The notes below the pieces were generated by a model. It was given only the letters and a program-made list of their open reading frames with translations. It was not told where the DNA came from and made no database searches. The position numbers were made by a program, and so were the translations under genes. Below, one piece after another: positions 32,782-43,893 of a DNA stretch of 46,390 nucleotides. Every line of letters starts with the position of its first letter. The stretch's first letter is position 1. The DNA comes from an uncultured Pseudomonadota bacterium. Its GTDB lineage: Bacteria; Pseudomonadota; Gammaproteobacteria; Methylococcales; Methylomonadaceae. The stretch covers positions 1 through 46,390 of the forward strand of contig CAIQZX010000179.1 of NCBI GenBank assembly GCA_903876445.1, read 5' to 3'.

Positions 32782-35019
32782 TTATTCGCCGCTTTCTAAG
32801 GCTTCCACACGTTGAAAACCGCGTGGTAAAAGTGTTCCACGTTTGGCGCGATTACTTGTATAAAGTTGTAAATCGCTGGGTTTTAACGTCAACGTGCGCT
32901 TCCCCGATATGACTGTCAAAGAATTTTCCGGTTTTAAAATTGTAAAAGCGACAATGAAATCTAAACTTTTTTCTAAATCATTGCTCGAAATTTGAATCAA
33001 TTTGTTGCCCTTCCCTTTTGGCAAAGTTGGAATTTCATTTAACGGGAAAAGTAACAACCGTCCCTGCGCGGTAACAATCGCTAATAAACTGGATTCTTCG
33101 GCGGTTAATAATGGCGATAATAATTTTTCACCGTTTGACAACGTTACAAGGGATTTTCCGGCTTTGTTTTTGCTGGCTAAATCATTCAATGGTGTTTTAA
33201 AACCATAGCCCCAAGAATTTACCAATATGACAAAATCATCTGAATTCCCCGCAATTAAATGTGTAAAAGTCGCATTTTCAGGTGGATTAAAACGTCCCGT
33301 TAAAGGCTCGCCTTGTGTTCGCGCCGACGGTAAATCATGTGTCGTTGAACTATAAACACGTCCAGTTGAATCCAATAAATAAATCGTGTGCGTCGAACGG
33401 GTTTTGACTGAATTTTGAAAACTATCCCCCGCCCGATAACTTAAATTTTGAACGTCTACATCGTGACCTTTTGCGGCACGAATCCACCCTTTCTCAGATA
33501 AAATAACCGTTAATGGCTCATTCGAAATTAACGCCGTATCATCTAAGGCTTGAGCGGCTTGGCGCGTCACAACGGGCGAACGTCTGTCATCACCATATTG
33601 TTGAGCATCTTGCTGTAATTCTTTTTTGACCAATTTTTTCAACGCAATTTCTGAACTTAACGTTTTTTCAAGTCCATCGCGTTCTTTTGCCAGTGAATTT
33701 TGTTCCGCACGAATTTTGGTTTCTTCGAGTTTAATCAAATGCCGTAATTTCAATTCTAAAATCGCTTCGGCTTGAATTTCACTTAATCCAAAACGTGAAA
33801 TCAAAACGGGTTTCGGCACATCTTCGTTACGAATAATTGCAATCACTTCGTCGATATTCAAATACGCAATCAACAAACCTTCCAAAATATGCAATCTCGC
33901 TAAAACTTTATTCAATCGATATTGCAAACGACGACGCACTGTTTCAATTCTGAATCGAAGCCATTCGCTCAAAATTTCGTGTAAGTTTTTGACTTGTGGA
34001 CGACCATTCAAGCCAATCATATTCATGTTAACGCGATAACTTTTTTCCAAATCCGTCGTTGCAAATAAATGCGACATGATTTCTTCGGCGTTAATACGTT
34101 TTGCTTTTGGAATAATCAATAAACGAGTCGGATTTTCATGATCGGATTCGTCACGCAAGTCTTCCAGCATAGGCAATTTTTTCGCCAACATTTGCGCTGC
34201 AATTTGTTCCATTAACTTTGAACCTGAAACTTGATGCGGCAAAGCGGTGATAATAATTACGCCATCTTCTAACGTGTAAGTCGCTCGCATTTTTACCGAG
34301 CCTCCACCTGTACGATAAATTTTTTGTAAATCTTCTCGATTACTAATAATTTCCGCTTCGGTTGGATAATCGGGTGCCTGAACAAAAGTCAAAAGTGTGT
34401 CTAAATTGGTTTCCGGTTCATCTAATAATTGCACGCACGCATTAACCACTTCACGCAAATTATGCGGCGGAATATCGGTTGCCATACCAACAGCAATACC
34501 CATTGTGCCGTTTAGCAAAATGTTCGGTAATCGCGCAGGCAAACATTCCGGTTCTTTAAGCGACGCATCAAAATTATCCGTCCATTCAACTGTTCCTTGT
34601 TCAATTTCACTCAACAACGTATTCGCATAAGGCGTTAAACGCGATTCGGTATAGCGCATTGCCGCAAACGATTTCGGATCATCCGACGAGCCCCAATTTC
34701 CTTGTCCATCCACTAAGGTGTAACGGTAAGAAAACGGCTGTGCCATTAAAACCATTGCTTCATAACACGCGGAATCACCGTGCGGATGATATAAACCTAA
34801 AACGCTTCCGACTGTACGAGCAGATTTTTTATATTTTGCCAGCGCGTTCAATCCTAATTCTGACATAGCGTAAATAATGCGCCGTTGCACAGGTTTTAAA
34901 CCATCCGAAAGATACGGTAAGGCTCTATCTAAAATGACATACATCGAATAATCGAGATAGGCTTTTTCAGCAAAATCTTTTAACTGCTGTTGTTCAAATG
35001 TATCGGCAAAACTAACCAT
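32782..35019 (-). CDS. parC: DNA topoisomerase IV subunit A
   Basis: 745 aa; [77 protein letters not shown]. Confidence 0.97.
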   Translation of the reverse strand: MVSFADTFEQQQLKDFAEKAYLDYSMYVILDRALPYLSDGLKPVQRRIIYAMSELGLNALAKYKKSARTVGSVLGLYHPHGDSACYEAMVLMAQPFSYRYTLVDGQGNWGSSDDPKSFAAMRYTESRLTPYANTLLSEIEQGTVEWTDNFDASLKEPECLPARLPNILLNGTMGIAVGMATDIPPHNLREVVNACVQLLDEPETNLDTLLTFVQAPDYPTEAEIISNREDLQKIYRTGGGSVKMRATYTLEDGVIIITALPHQVSGSKLMEQIAAQMLAKKLPMLEDLRDESDHENPTRLLIIPKAKRINAEEIMSHLFATTDLEKSYRVNMNMIGLNGRPQVKNLHEILSEWLRFRIETVRRRLQYRLNKVLARLHILEGLLIAYLNIDEVIAIIRNEDVPKPVLISRFGLSEIQAEAILELKLRHLIKLEETKIRAEQNSLAKERDGLEKTLSSEIALKKLVKKELQQDAQQYGDDRRSPVVTRQAAQALDDTALISNEPLTVILSEKGWIRAAKGHDVDVQNLSYRAGDSFQNSVKTRSTHTIYLLDSTGRVYSSTTHDLPSARTQGEPLTGRFNPPENATFTHLIAGNSDDFVILVNSWGYGFKTPLNDLASKNKAGKSLVTLSNGEKLLSPLLTAEESSLLAIVTAQGRLLLFPLNEIPTLPKGKGNKLIQISSNDLEKSLDFIVAFTILKPENSLTVISGKRTLTLKPSDLQLYTSNRAKRGTLLPRGFQRVEALESGE

Positions 35020-35085
35020 TTAATGTTTCCTTTGAGTTCTATTAGTTGAAAATCTAAATCCGCATTTAACACAACTATATAACGT

Positions 35086-35639
35086 TTAATCACGACGCTC
35101 GACAGATTTCACAACAGGGAATAACAATCTAAATGTCGTACCGTAATTTTTTTAGTCATAGTTGACTCAATCAGTATGTGTCCGCTTGATGAATGCACTA
35201 AACCACTCACCGCCGACAAACCTAATCCCGTGCCTTCGCCTTGTTCTTTAGTTGTAAAAAACGGATCGAAAAGCCGATGAATAATTTTATCTTCAATGCC
35301 TGTGCCGTTATCCGACACACTTAATTCAATAAGGTTTCCGTCAATAATCTTGGCACACGCATTCACAATGCGTGTCTCGCACCACAACTTTTTTCAACGA
35401 ATTGTAATAAATCCACCCTTTTCTCGCATTGCATCTCGCGCATTGATAGCCAAATTTGTGACAATTTGGTGCAAATCCCCTGAATCAATTTGAATCAGTG
35501 TTTCACAAAGATTTCGTGCGCCACAAGTGCTGCAATCTGCGTGATGGATATTACAATTATCTAAAAATTCAATTTTGATTTTACTGGTTAATGCGGGTCT
35601 TGTTCGTAAGGATTCATCCGCAATATCTTCGCTGTCCAT
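35086..35639 (-). pseudogene. Degraded histidine kinase C-terminal fragment (HATPase region)
   Basis: The two ORFs (35394-35639 and 35109-35387) share one frame, split by an in-frame TGA. IVTNLAINARDAMREKGGFITI then [57 protein letters not shown], then a frameshift into [20 protein letters not shown]. Confidence 0.85.
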
Positions 35640-35740
35640 TTTATCAGTCTACTTACAAAAGATAATAATTTTGGAATTTTGAATATGTTGTGAAAAAAAT
35701 TGTTAGAATTAAGACTTGAATTTTAGCGTAGGACTTGAAA

Positions 35741-37597
35741 ATGATAATAAAAAATAGTGGTACGCTTGTCGTTTTGGTTTTTTTATTTTGTAAAAATGTG
35801 AGTGGTGATGAACTCACGGAATTGGATCCCATCACCATTTACGACGGCAAAAGCGTAACGGAAGAAATCGCCAATCCTACAAAAATGGAAATCGAATTCG
35901 ATAGAGAAAAATTGCAAGCCATTCCCCGCGAAAATCTCAATAATGTTATCAAAAGCCAACCTGGTGTTATGGCGCATCAAGGCACAGGAGATACAATCTC
36001 AAATATCACCTTACGCGGCGCAGGCGGTTCCGGTCAAGGAATGTTCACGTTAGACGGCGTACCTTTATTTGGTAGCTTTGCAGGCTTTTTTTCTTTAGGT
36101 CAATATCCAATTGACGCGCTCGAAAATGTCATCATAACAAAAGGAATGGGCGGCGATAAACATGGCAGTCGAACACTTGGCGGCAGTTTTCATTTGCTAA
36201 CCCGACGTTTAAAAGATGATGAACATTTTTTACATTTTGAAGGCGGCAGTTATGACACATTAAGAGAAACCGCTGGCGCGGGTTTAGCCACGCAAATCGG
36301 TGACTTTTCAGTAGTTGCTGGACGCAGCGATGTTTTTACGGGCATCAGTCAAGCGCGAACCGGCTCGGAACGCGATAGTTTCGGCATGACGCACGCTTCT
36401 GGAAACTGGTTTAAACATTTTGATCGCGGCAGTTTAGATGCGTCGCTGTATTTAGTAAACACTGATGAAGATTTCGATGGTCCGGGTAGATTACCTAGTG
36501 GAAAAATCGCTTGGGTCGATGATAAAAAAGGGAAACTTTCCAGTGAAACTGTAGTTTCACAACTGCACGGCGAATATGATGTTGCGCCAAATTGGAACAG
36601 TTCATTGCAATTAGGATTTACCCAAAATCGGCAAGAAATGATTACGACGTTAATCAAGCCTTTTGCATTAACTAGCCAATTATTGATGGTGGATTGGAAA
36701 AATAAGCACCGCTTTGAACTCTATGATAAAAATCAACAAGCCACTGTAACGTGGGGAGTCAATACACAACATCAACGCACTCTGAATTTTCCTGCCGTGC
36801 ATCAAACTGTGATTAGTCCAAATGTGCGCGGTGAATTGTTATTAGGCAAATGGCAATGGAAAGCCGATGCACGTTTTGATCAAGGCGATGCTTATGGCAA
36901 TCACAATGTATTTTCAGTGGGTGTGAATCGAGAAATACTTAACAATTTAAATGTGTGGGCAAATGGCGGAACAGGTTATCGACAGCCAGGTGTCAGTGAA
37001 TTAAAGAATCCCGTTTATGGTAATCCGGATTTAAAAGGTGAAAGTAATACAGGCGGCGAAGTCGGTTTAACGCTGCATTTTAACGCTGACGACGAAATCA
37101 AAGTTAGTGGGTATTATCAAAATTATAAAAACATGATTTCGCTTCAATTTAATGCTGAGACGGGATTTATTGCAACCACAAACATTGTAGAAGCGGATGT
37201 GTGGGGAGCGGAAATGCAAGCGCAACACCGTTGGACGACAATATGGAAAACTGGTTTAGGTTATGGCTACATGGATGCGACGAATCCAATAACCCATTTA
37301 AAAGTGGCTATTCGTCCTGAACATCAAGGGGTTTTCTGGAATGAATTGCAATTATTGCAACCCTTAAAGTTTCGACTTGAACTCAATGTTCATGATGGTT
37401 ATTGGTTTGATACCGCAAATCAAAGCAGAGCAAACCAAGCGGCGCGTTTGAATACGTTGTTAAATTACCAAGTTACGCCTAAAACAGATTTATATGTTCG
37501 GGTTGAAAACATCAATAATGAACGCACCCCAGAAATCACGCCAGATTTTAATTTTACCGGAACGGCTTTTTATTTTGGCGTTCGCAGCCTTTTTTGA
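35741..37597 (+). CDS. TonB-dependent outer-membrane receptor
   Basis: About 618 aa; signal peptide, plug (NVIKSQPGVMAHQGTGDTISNITLRGAGGSGQGMFTLDGVPLFG), beta-barrel with C-terminal YFGVRSLF. Confidence 0.92.
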   Translation: MIIKNSGTLVVLVFLFCKNVSGDELTELDPITIYDGKSVTEEIANPTKMEIEFDREKLQAIPRENLNNVIKSQPGVMAHQGTGDTISNITLRGAGGSGQGMFTLDGVPLFGSFAGFFSLGQYPIDALENVIITKGMGGDKHGSRTLGGSFHLLTRRLKDDEHFLHFEGGSYDTLRETAGAGLATQIGDFSVVAGRSDVFTGISQARTGSERDSFGMTHASGNWFKHFDRGSLDASLYLVNTDEDFDGPGRLPSGKIAWVDDKKGKLSSETVVSQLHGEYDVAPNWNSSLQLGFTQNRQEMITTLIKPFALTSQLLMVDWKNKHRFELYDKNQQATVTWGVNTQHQRTLNFPAVHQTVISPNVRGELLLGKWQWKADARFDQGDAYGNHNVFSVGVNREILNNLNVWANGGTGYRQPGVSELKNPVYGNPDLKGESNTGGEVGLTLHFNADDEIKVSGYYQNYKNMISLQFNAETGFIATTNIVEADVWGAEMQAQHRWTTIWKTGLGYGYMDATNPITHLKVAIRPEHQGVFWNELQLLQPLKFRLELNVHDGYWFDTANQSRANQAARLNTLLNYQVTPKTDLYVRVENINNERTPEITPDFNFTGTAFYFGVRSLF

Positions 37598-37687
37598 ATT
37601 TCTCAAATTTTCTCTAACAAAAACTGAATGGAATTGTAGTAATGCGCGTTTAGAATAGCATTTCAACAATTTCAACGAAAGGAAACT

Positions 37688-38101
37688 ATGAACAATCCTG
37701 CACAAGATGAAGGCTTTAACTGGCTTGACGAATATAAAATTGGCGATTCTCTTATCGATCAGCAGCATGAACATTTATTTGAATTAGCGAATCGAATCAT
37801 TAGCCCTTATAACGACCAGCAAACCACATATCTCAATTCAATGGCACTGTATGATTACGTCGGTAAGCATTTTGCAGCTGAAGAATCATTGATGCAAAAA
37901 TACGACTACCCCGAATACGAGGCTCACAAGGAACTGCATAAATCGTTAGCGAAAAAACTCGATAGCATTAGCGAAGGCATTCTCAATGACGAAACAACGA
38001 AAGAAGACGTAACCAAATTCATGAAAAAATGGGTTCTTGTTCACATTCTTAATGAAGATATGCGTTTCGGTTCATTCTTAAAATCAGCAAAAAATACTTG
38101 A
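37688..38101 (+). CDS. Bacteriohemerythrin
   Basis: 137 aa; DEYKIGDSLIDQQHEHLFELAN, HFAAEESLMQKYDYPEYEAHKELHKSL, WVLVHILNEDMRF (His/Glu/Asp diiron ligands in order). Confidence 0.94.
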   Translation: MNNPAQDEGFNWLDEYKIGDSLIDQQHEHLFELANRIISPYNDQQTTYLNSMALYDYVGKHFAAEESLMQKYDYPEYEAHKELHKSLAKKLDSISEGILNDETTKEDVTKFMKKWVLVHILNEDMRFGSFLKSAKNT

Positions 38102-38111
38102 AACAGACTTA

Positions 38112-38161
38112 AAAAAACGAGCATCAGAAATTTCTTCGTAGTTATTCTGATGTTCGTTTTT
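38112..38161. terminator. Hairpin between convergent hemerythrin gene and kinase gene
   Basis: AAAAAAACGAGCATCAGAA...TTCTGATGTTCGTTTTTTG. Confidence 0.8.
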
Positions 38162-38163
38162 TG

Positions 38164-39495
38164 TTAGATTTTTGGCGCAATTTCAATCGTATTTTCCATC
38201 GGAAAAAGTAATTTAAAAGACGTTCCTTGATTAGGCTCATGTGTTCTGGAATCCACCAAAATATGTCCGTTCGAGTGATGCACCATTCCACTCACTGTCG
38301 ATAATCCCAATCCCGTTCCCTCACCGACCTGTTTGGTTGTAAAAAATGGCTGAAAAACCCTTTTCAGAACATCTGGCTCAATACCCGTGCCATAATCTTG
38401 CACACCCAACATTATGAATTCACCTGAAATTTTTTCGGAACAGGCGGCGCAATGACAATTTAGCGCATCCGATATTGTAATTGCTTTCAATGAAATCATA
38501 ATCAAACCGCCTTTTTTCATTGCGTCACGCGCATTTATCAATAAATTCGTCAAAATTTGATGTAAATCGATAGCGTCAATGTGGATATTCAAATCCGCTT
38601 CAGCATCTAAATCAATTTGAAATTTACAAGTTAAACCCGGACGAACCATCGCTAAAACTTCGTAAATTACATCTAATGTTGCTCTGAAAGAGTTATTGGA
38701 TTTAATGCTGTTTTGACGCGAATAAGCCATCATTTTTTTAATCAGCTCAACAGCACGAAAACCTGCTTTTTCAACATGAAGAGCGTTATTCAACATATCT
38801 GTTTTCAAATTTTCATCGACAATATCTTCGGCAGCAAATTTATTTAATTCGTTGTAACCTAAAATGCTAGTCAAGATATTATTGAAATCATGCGCGATGC
38901 CGAAAGTTAAACGACTGACACTTTCTATTTTTTGCATGTGAATAACTTGATGATTTAGCAATTCATTTTCATCATAAGAACGCGCGAGTTCTGCCGTACG
39001 TTTTTCTTTTTCGTTTGATTGAATTGCCAGTTCCAAATTCGCCAATTGCAATTCTTCCACAAGCTGTTCTTTTTCTTGATTTACAGCTTTCAGTTCAGCC
39101 GCGCGTTTTTCTTTTTCTATACAATGCAATTCAATTTGAGTACAAACACGCGCTTTAATAATTTCAGGACGAAATGGCTTACCAATATAATCCACCGCGC
39201 CTAATTCAAAACCATATACTTCGGATTCATCATTAGATTGTGCGGTAATAAAAATAACAGGAATATCTGCTGTGATTGGATTCGCTTTTAATCTTTTACA
39301 TACTTCGTAGCCGTCAATATTAGGCATAACAATATCTAACAGAATTAAATCTGGTTGTTCATGTAATGCTAATTCCAATGCTTTTTCACCATTGATGGCA
39401 AATAAAATGTTGTAGCTATCGAGAATATCTGCTAACAAATGAATGTTAAGCGGATTGTCATCAACAATGAGTAAACACGCGGTTTTCGAAACCAT
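38164..39495 (-). CDS. Receiver domain-histidine kinase
   Basis: 443 aa; REC (LLIVDDNPLNIHLLADIL...LILLDIVMPNIDGYEVCKRLK), HisKA (RLTFGIAHDFNNILTSILGYNELNKF), HATPase ([15 protein letters not shown]). Confidence 0.93.
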   Translation of the reverse strand: MVSKTACLLIVDDNPLNIHLLADILDSYNILFAINGEKALELALHEQPDLILLDIVMPNIDGYEVCKRLKANPITADIPVIFITAQSNDESEVYGFELGAVDYIGKPFRPEIIKARVCTQIELHCIEKEKRAAELKAVNQEKEQLVEELQLANLELAIQSNEKEKRTAELARSYDENELLNHQVIHMQKIESVSRLTFGIAHDFNNILTSILGYNELNKFAAEDIVDENLKTDMLNNALHVEKAGFRAVELIKKMMAYSRQNSIKSNNSFRATLDVIYEVLAMVRPGLTCKFQIDLDAEADLNIHIDAIDLHQILTNLLINARDAMKKGGLIMISLKAITISDALNCHCAACSEKISGEFIMLGVQDYGTGIEPDVLKRVFQPFFTTKQVGEGTGLGLSTVSGMVHHSNGHILVDSRTHEPNQGTSFKLLFPMENTIEIAPKI

Positions 39496-39577
39496 ATATT
39501 TTATGCTCCTAATTATAAGCGGGATAAAAAAGTGTAGTAGATTTTACACTCATGATTCTTGAGTGCAACTTTTGTAA

Positions 39578-41599
39578 CTAATCAGGTTGCGGAAACAAGA
39601 GTTTAAATGTTGTGCCTTGATTCGGGGGACTGGTTTTAGAATCTACAAAAATATGTCCTTTCGAATGATGAACCATGCCGCTAACAGTTGATAAACCTAA
39701 CCCCGTTCCTTCTCCAACTACTTTCGTTGTGAAAAAGGGATCAAAAATGCGATGAATAATTTCATCACTAATACCTGAACCATGATCCTGTACGCTTAAC
39801 ACAATAAATTTACCCGAAAGTGTTTTTGCACAAGAAGTACAAATATGATTTGGAAGTGCTTTCGCTTTCAATGAAACCGTAATTAAACCGCCTTGTTCTT
39901 TCATTGCATCGCGGGCATTAACCAATAAATTCGTTAGGATTTGATGCAAATCGATAGAATCAATTTTGATATTTAAATCTGTTTCAACTTCTAATTCAAG
40001 TTTGAATACGCTTGTTAAACCTGGACGAAGCATTGCTAACACTTCGTTGATAATTTCAATCGTCGGCTTGATAACAATATCTGTTTTGACGGTTCCTTGA
40101 CGAGAATAAGCCATCATTTTTTTGATTAAATCGACAGCGCGATAACCGGCTTTTTCAACTTGCGTCGCATTGTTAAAAATATCCGCTCTCAACTTTTCGT
40201 CTTGAATATCGTCAGAATAAAATTTATTTAATTCGTTATATCCTAACATTCCTGTCAAGATATTATTGAAATCATGGGCAATACCGGACGTTAAACGGCT
40301 GATAGTTTCTAGCTTTTGCATTTGATTCACTTGGGAATTTAATAATTTATTTTCATCGTAAGCGGCTAGCAGTTGCAGAGCCGTTTTTTGTTTTTCTTGG
40401 CTAATAATTTGATAACGGTCTATCAAAAGAAACGTAAATATAATAAGTTCTAACGCTGAACCAATTTGTGAACTATGAACGCTAAAAAAGTTTGTTGGTA
40501 TGACAGCAAATACTAACAGTGCATTTCCAATGACACCTATCGCCAACACAGAAAACGCAGTGAATAAAAAATAAGCGTTCCGTTTTTTTTCTCGCATTCC
40601 AATAACGCTCACAATTAAAACAAGCGATGCGGATGTTGCAAAAACAATGGGCATAAATTTGGCAAATTGAAATTCTAATAACAACACAACAGGAATAAAA
40701 AGTTGTAAACCAATAAAAAATTTTAAAATGTAATCTATTTTCGGTACTAAAATTGGTGTATCAAGCATTCGGCGGACAAAAAATAACTGTGACACTAAAG
40801 CGATAGAGCCAAAAGATAACGGGGCAATTTGGCTTAACCACGGTAAATCGTGCCATAAAAATTCGTGACCAAATCCTCTATTCCCAATGAATGCCAAGGC
40901 AACAAAAATAATCATGCACACATACAATAGATAATCGAATTCTTTTAAAACAACCGCGAAAATAAAATTCAACAATGCGATAGCAATGACAAGTCCAAAA
41001 TAAACAGCTTGAGAAGAATAATCGTTACGTTCTTTTATATAAAAATCATTGGGTTCCCATAAAAAAATGGGAAGAATCATAGCGTTGAGTGTGGAAATTC
41101 GTAAATAAATTGTGTGGTTGCTGTGTGCAGGTAAAACAAGTGGAAATGCAAAAATTCGACTTTGATAGGCGCGATTATTGAACGGGCGAACGTAACCAGT
41201 TTGAATCATTTGATAATTTTGGTTTTCAATTTGAAAGTAAAAATCGATGTACCCCAACAGCGGATGATTAACATCTAATATGCGTTCAATCGGTTTATCA
41301 CTGCTATTTTCTAATTCTAGTCGCAACCAATAAGCCGACGATGTATAGGACATATTCAAGGGTTTCTGACTAGATAAATTTGTTTGAAAACGTTGCGAAA
41401 TCGCTTCTTTTTGGACATCTTCTAATGTCAATGCACCCGTTGTATCTTCAAAAACGCCCAAATGTGAGCTTAATAAAATCGGTGACTTATTAAACGTACT
41501 AACATCCAGTGTGTTAGCTTTCGCAAAAGCCGAAGTCGCCATCAATTGTAAACCCAAAAATATTAAAACAATTAAGTAACATTCGATATTTTTTCTCAT
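39578..41599 (-). CDS. 7TMR-DISM sensor histidine kinase
   Basis: Signal peptide MRKNIECYLIVLIFLGLQLMATSAFA; DISMED2-like extracellular domain (MSYTSSAYWLRLELENSSDKPIERILDVNHPLLGYIDFYF); 7 TM; HisKA/HATPase. The ORF extends to 41686 but the signal peptide starts at 41599. Confidence 0.9.
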   Translation of the reverse strand: MRKNIECYLIVLIFLGLQLMATSAFAKANTLDVSTFNKSPILLSSHLGVFEDTTGALTLEDVQKEAISQRFQTNLSSQKPLNMSYTSSAYWLRLELENSSDKPIERILDVNHPLLGYIDFYFQIENQNYQMIQTGYVRPFNNRAYQSRIFAFPLVLPAHSNHTIYLRISTLNAMILPIFLWEPNDFYIKERNDYSSQAVYFGLVIAIALLNFIFAVVLKEFDYLLYVCMIIFVALAFIGNRGFGHEFLWHDLPWLSQIAPLSFGSIALVSQLFFVRRMLDTPILVPKIDYILKFFIGLQLFIPVVLLLEFQFAKFMPIVFATSASLVLIVSVIGMREKKRNAYFLFTAFSVLAIGVIGNALLVFAVIPTNFFSVHSSQIGSALELIIFTFLLIDRYQIISQEKQKTALQLLAAYDENKLLNSQVNQMQKLETISRLTSGIAHDFNNILTGMLGYNELNKFYSDDIQDEKLRADIFNNATQVEKAGYRAVDLIKKMMAYSRQGTVKTDIVIKPTIEIINEVLAMLRPGLTSVFKLELEVETDLNIKIDSIDLHQILTNLLVNARDAMKEQGGLITVSLKAKALPNHICTSCAKTLSGKFIVLSVQDHGSGISDEIIHRIFDPFFTTKVVGEGTGLGLSTVSGMVHHSKGHIFVDSKTSPPNQGTTFKLLFPQPD

Positions 41600-41722
41600 T
41601 GAAAATTTTTTCCTAAATAGCTTGGTATTTTTATGGTTTTCTAATTCCAAAATCGATATTAGCATAATGTATCGTTGATGAACCATTCTTTAAAATAATG
41701 AATTTCAAACCTTTTTACCAAT

Positions 41723-42907
41723 TTACAACGCCAACAGGAATGAAAATATCAGTAATTTTAACAACAAACATATTTGAGAAAAATAAATCGTAAAATTGTT
41801 TATCGGAATTATTCCGATTAGCAACGTGGCGTGTTCGATTATGCCTATCGATAATATCGAAAAAGCAGCAAATACAAAATAAGCGTGTCTTTGTTGCTTT
41901 AGAACTCCGATGATGCTGACAATCAACGATAAAATGGCAGACATGATAAAAATGATAATGATATATTTAGCAAACTGAAAGGTAAAAAGTAACAAAATTG
42001 CCGTAACGAAATGCAAGCTAATTAACAACTTAAAAGCCAAATCAATTTTTGGGGCAAGCGTTGGGACATCAAGAATTCGACGGATAAATAACAATTGAAA
42101 TATCACCGCAAACGAAGCAAAAAACATTGAGCCTATACACGTCAACCACGTTGAATTTAACCACAAAAGTTCACTACCAAATCCTCTGCCGAAGATAACA
42201 AGCAAAGCAAAAAACATCGTCATGCAGAAATATAAAAAATAGTTCAATTCTTTAAAAAAAACGGCAAAGAAAAAATTTAACATAGCGATTGCAATCACGA
42301 TAAAAATATAAATAGATTGAATAAAATCGTCGTTGTTATTTTTTAAATAAAAATCTGTCGATTCCCACAATGAAATCGGAATAATCATAGAATTAGGCGT
42401 TTCAACCCGAAAATAAATGACGTTGTTACTGTGTTCTGGCAAAAAAATCGGAAATGCAAAAGAGCGACTTTTATAGGCGCGATTTTCAAAAGGTTTTGAA
42501 TAGCCGGTATGAATCGGCGGATGATTTTGCTGTTCAGTTTGAAAATAGAAATCGAGATTTGCAAGCAGGGGATAATCGACATTTAACATTCGCGAAATGG
42601 GTTTATCGCCGCTATTTTTTAATTGCAATCGCAGCCAATAAGCGGATGAAGTATAAGACATTGTTAAGGGTTTTTCTGCGGGAAAATCCGTTTGAAAACG
42701 TGGTGCAATATCTTCTTTTTGAATATCATCCAATGTTAAAACACCCGTCGAATCTTCCAAAACAGAAAGATAGGAACTCAATAAAATGGGTGACTGATCA
42801 ATTAGGCTAACGTCCAAAGTGTTAGCTTTCGCAAAAGCCACGTTTGCTATCAATTGCAAACTCAAGAAAATTAAAACAATTAAATAACAAGCGATACTTT
42901 TTTTCAT
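41723..42907 (-). CDS. 7TMR-DISM protein lacking a kinase domain (paralog of the adjacent gene)
   Basis: 394 aa, colinear with the N-terminal part of the 39578-41599 product; ends after TM7 (LLKLLIFSFLLAL*). Confidence 0.88.
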   Translation of the reverse strand: MKKSIACYLIVLIFLSLQLIANVAFAKANTLDVSLIDQSPILLSSYLSVLEDSTGVLTLDDIQKEDIAPRFQTDFPAEKPLTMSYTSSAYWLRLQLKNSGDKPISRMLNVDYPLLANLDFYFQTEQQNHPPIHTGYSKPFENRAYKSRSFAFPIFLPEHSNNVIYFRVETPNSMIIPISLWESTDFYLKNNNDDFIQSIYIFIVIAIAMLNFFFAVFFKELNYFLYFCMTMFFALLVIFGRGFGSELLWLNSTWLTCIGSMFFASFAVIFQLLFIRRILDVPTLAPKIDLAFKLLISLHFVTAILLLFTFQFAKYIIIIFIMSAILSLIVSIIGVLKQQRHAYFVFAAFSILSIGIIEHATLLIGIIPINNFTIYFSQICLLLKLLIFSFLLAL

Positions 42908-43044
42908 AAGTGGGTGTTCTTTTTCCTAATTATTCGAATTGATTTACGGTTTTTTGATTTTTAAGGACATTCGAGCATTACCTTAAAAGTTACTGCAAGA
43001 AATGCAAGCTGCGACTGGATTGTATTTAGGCGGGTAATAAAAAA

Positions 43045-43067
43045 CCGCTAAGTCATATAACTTGCGG
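43045..43067 (-). terminator. Terminator of minus-strand ssrA copy
   Basis: AAAAAACCGCTAAGTcatataACTTGCGGG, giving a T-run on the minus strand. Confidence 0.7.
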
Positions 43068-43105
43068 GCTTTTAAATTTCTTTAGAGTTTTATTGAATCT
43101 ATAGT

Positions 43106-43479
43106 TGGTGGAGGCGGGGGGAATTGAACCCCCGTCCGCAAGCACTCCGCCACAAGGTCTACATACTTATCTCGTGCTTTGATTTAGCCGATGACATTCC
43201 GACGAGCCAAAAAGGTCATCAACGATTCTGTAGAGTTTTAGCGCATCCATTCCAGACAAACTTCAGCGCGATCTTATGTAGATGACCTCTGAGCGTTCCG
43301 GAGAACTCCACCCGCATAAGCACAGATGGTCAAAGGAATGGTGCTGTTATTAAGCAGCTAGAGCCATTGAGTAGTTTTCGTCATTTGCGAATACTTAAGT
43401 TTCAGTAGGATTTACGAGGTGTACTGTCCTCGGTATGCACTCTAGGTTTCGCTACCCACGTCGAAGCCATGTCGCCCCC
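43106..43479 (-). ncRNA. ssrA: tmRNA, copy A
   Basis: Minus strand: GGGGGCGACATGGCTTCGACG...GCAAATGACGAAAACTACTCAATGGCTCTAGCTGCTTAA (tag ANDENYSMALAA)...GGACGGGGGTTCAATTCCCCCCGCCTCCACCA, with an intact tRNA-Ala-like acceptor. Confidence 0.97.
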
Positions 43480-43864
43480 TGAGTAGATGGTTAGGATAAC
43501 AAGAATGTGACGTATTACCAATTCTTTTTTCAAACTAACCGATACTTTTTTCTTAACTTTCGTTAACTGCATCCCATAACAGTGTTATGAGTGGGTGTAT
43601 CTACCAATGCGAAGCTATAAAACCGCTCCGCTCTTTGTTTGCTAGCAAAGGGCTTGGTTTTCGCCAGAAGGAACAGTGCCAGCAAGTGCATTTTATACTG
43701 GATTTTCACTGAAAACAACGCATTGAGATTATTAACAAATATTAGAAAATATCAGCGTTTTGGATACTATGACGCAACCTTCTATTATCATCAAACTACA
43801 TTGTATTAGCTATAACCGAAGAAAAACATGAATTTGTGGCAATTTTGATTCGTGATAATAGCAA

Positions 43865-43893
43865 TTGGCATTATTAAAATTATCGTGTAACCT
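43865..43893 (+). promoter_or_regulatory. Sigma70-like promoter of plus-strand ssrA copy
   Basis: TTGGCA (43865-43870), 17-nt spacer, TAACCT (43888-43893), 14 nt before the mature 5' end. Confidence 0.6.
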
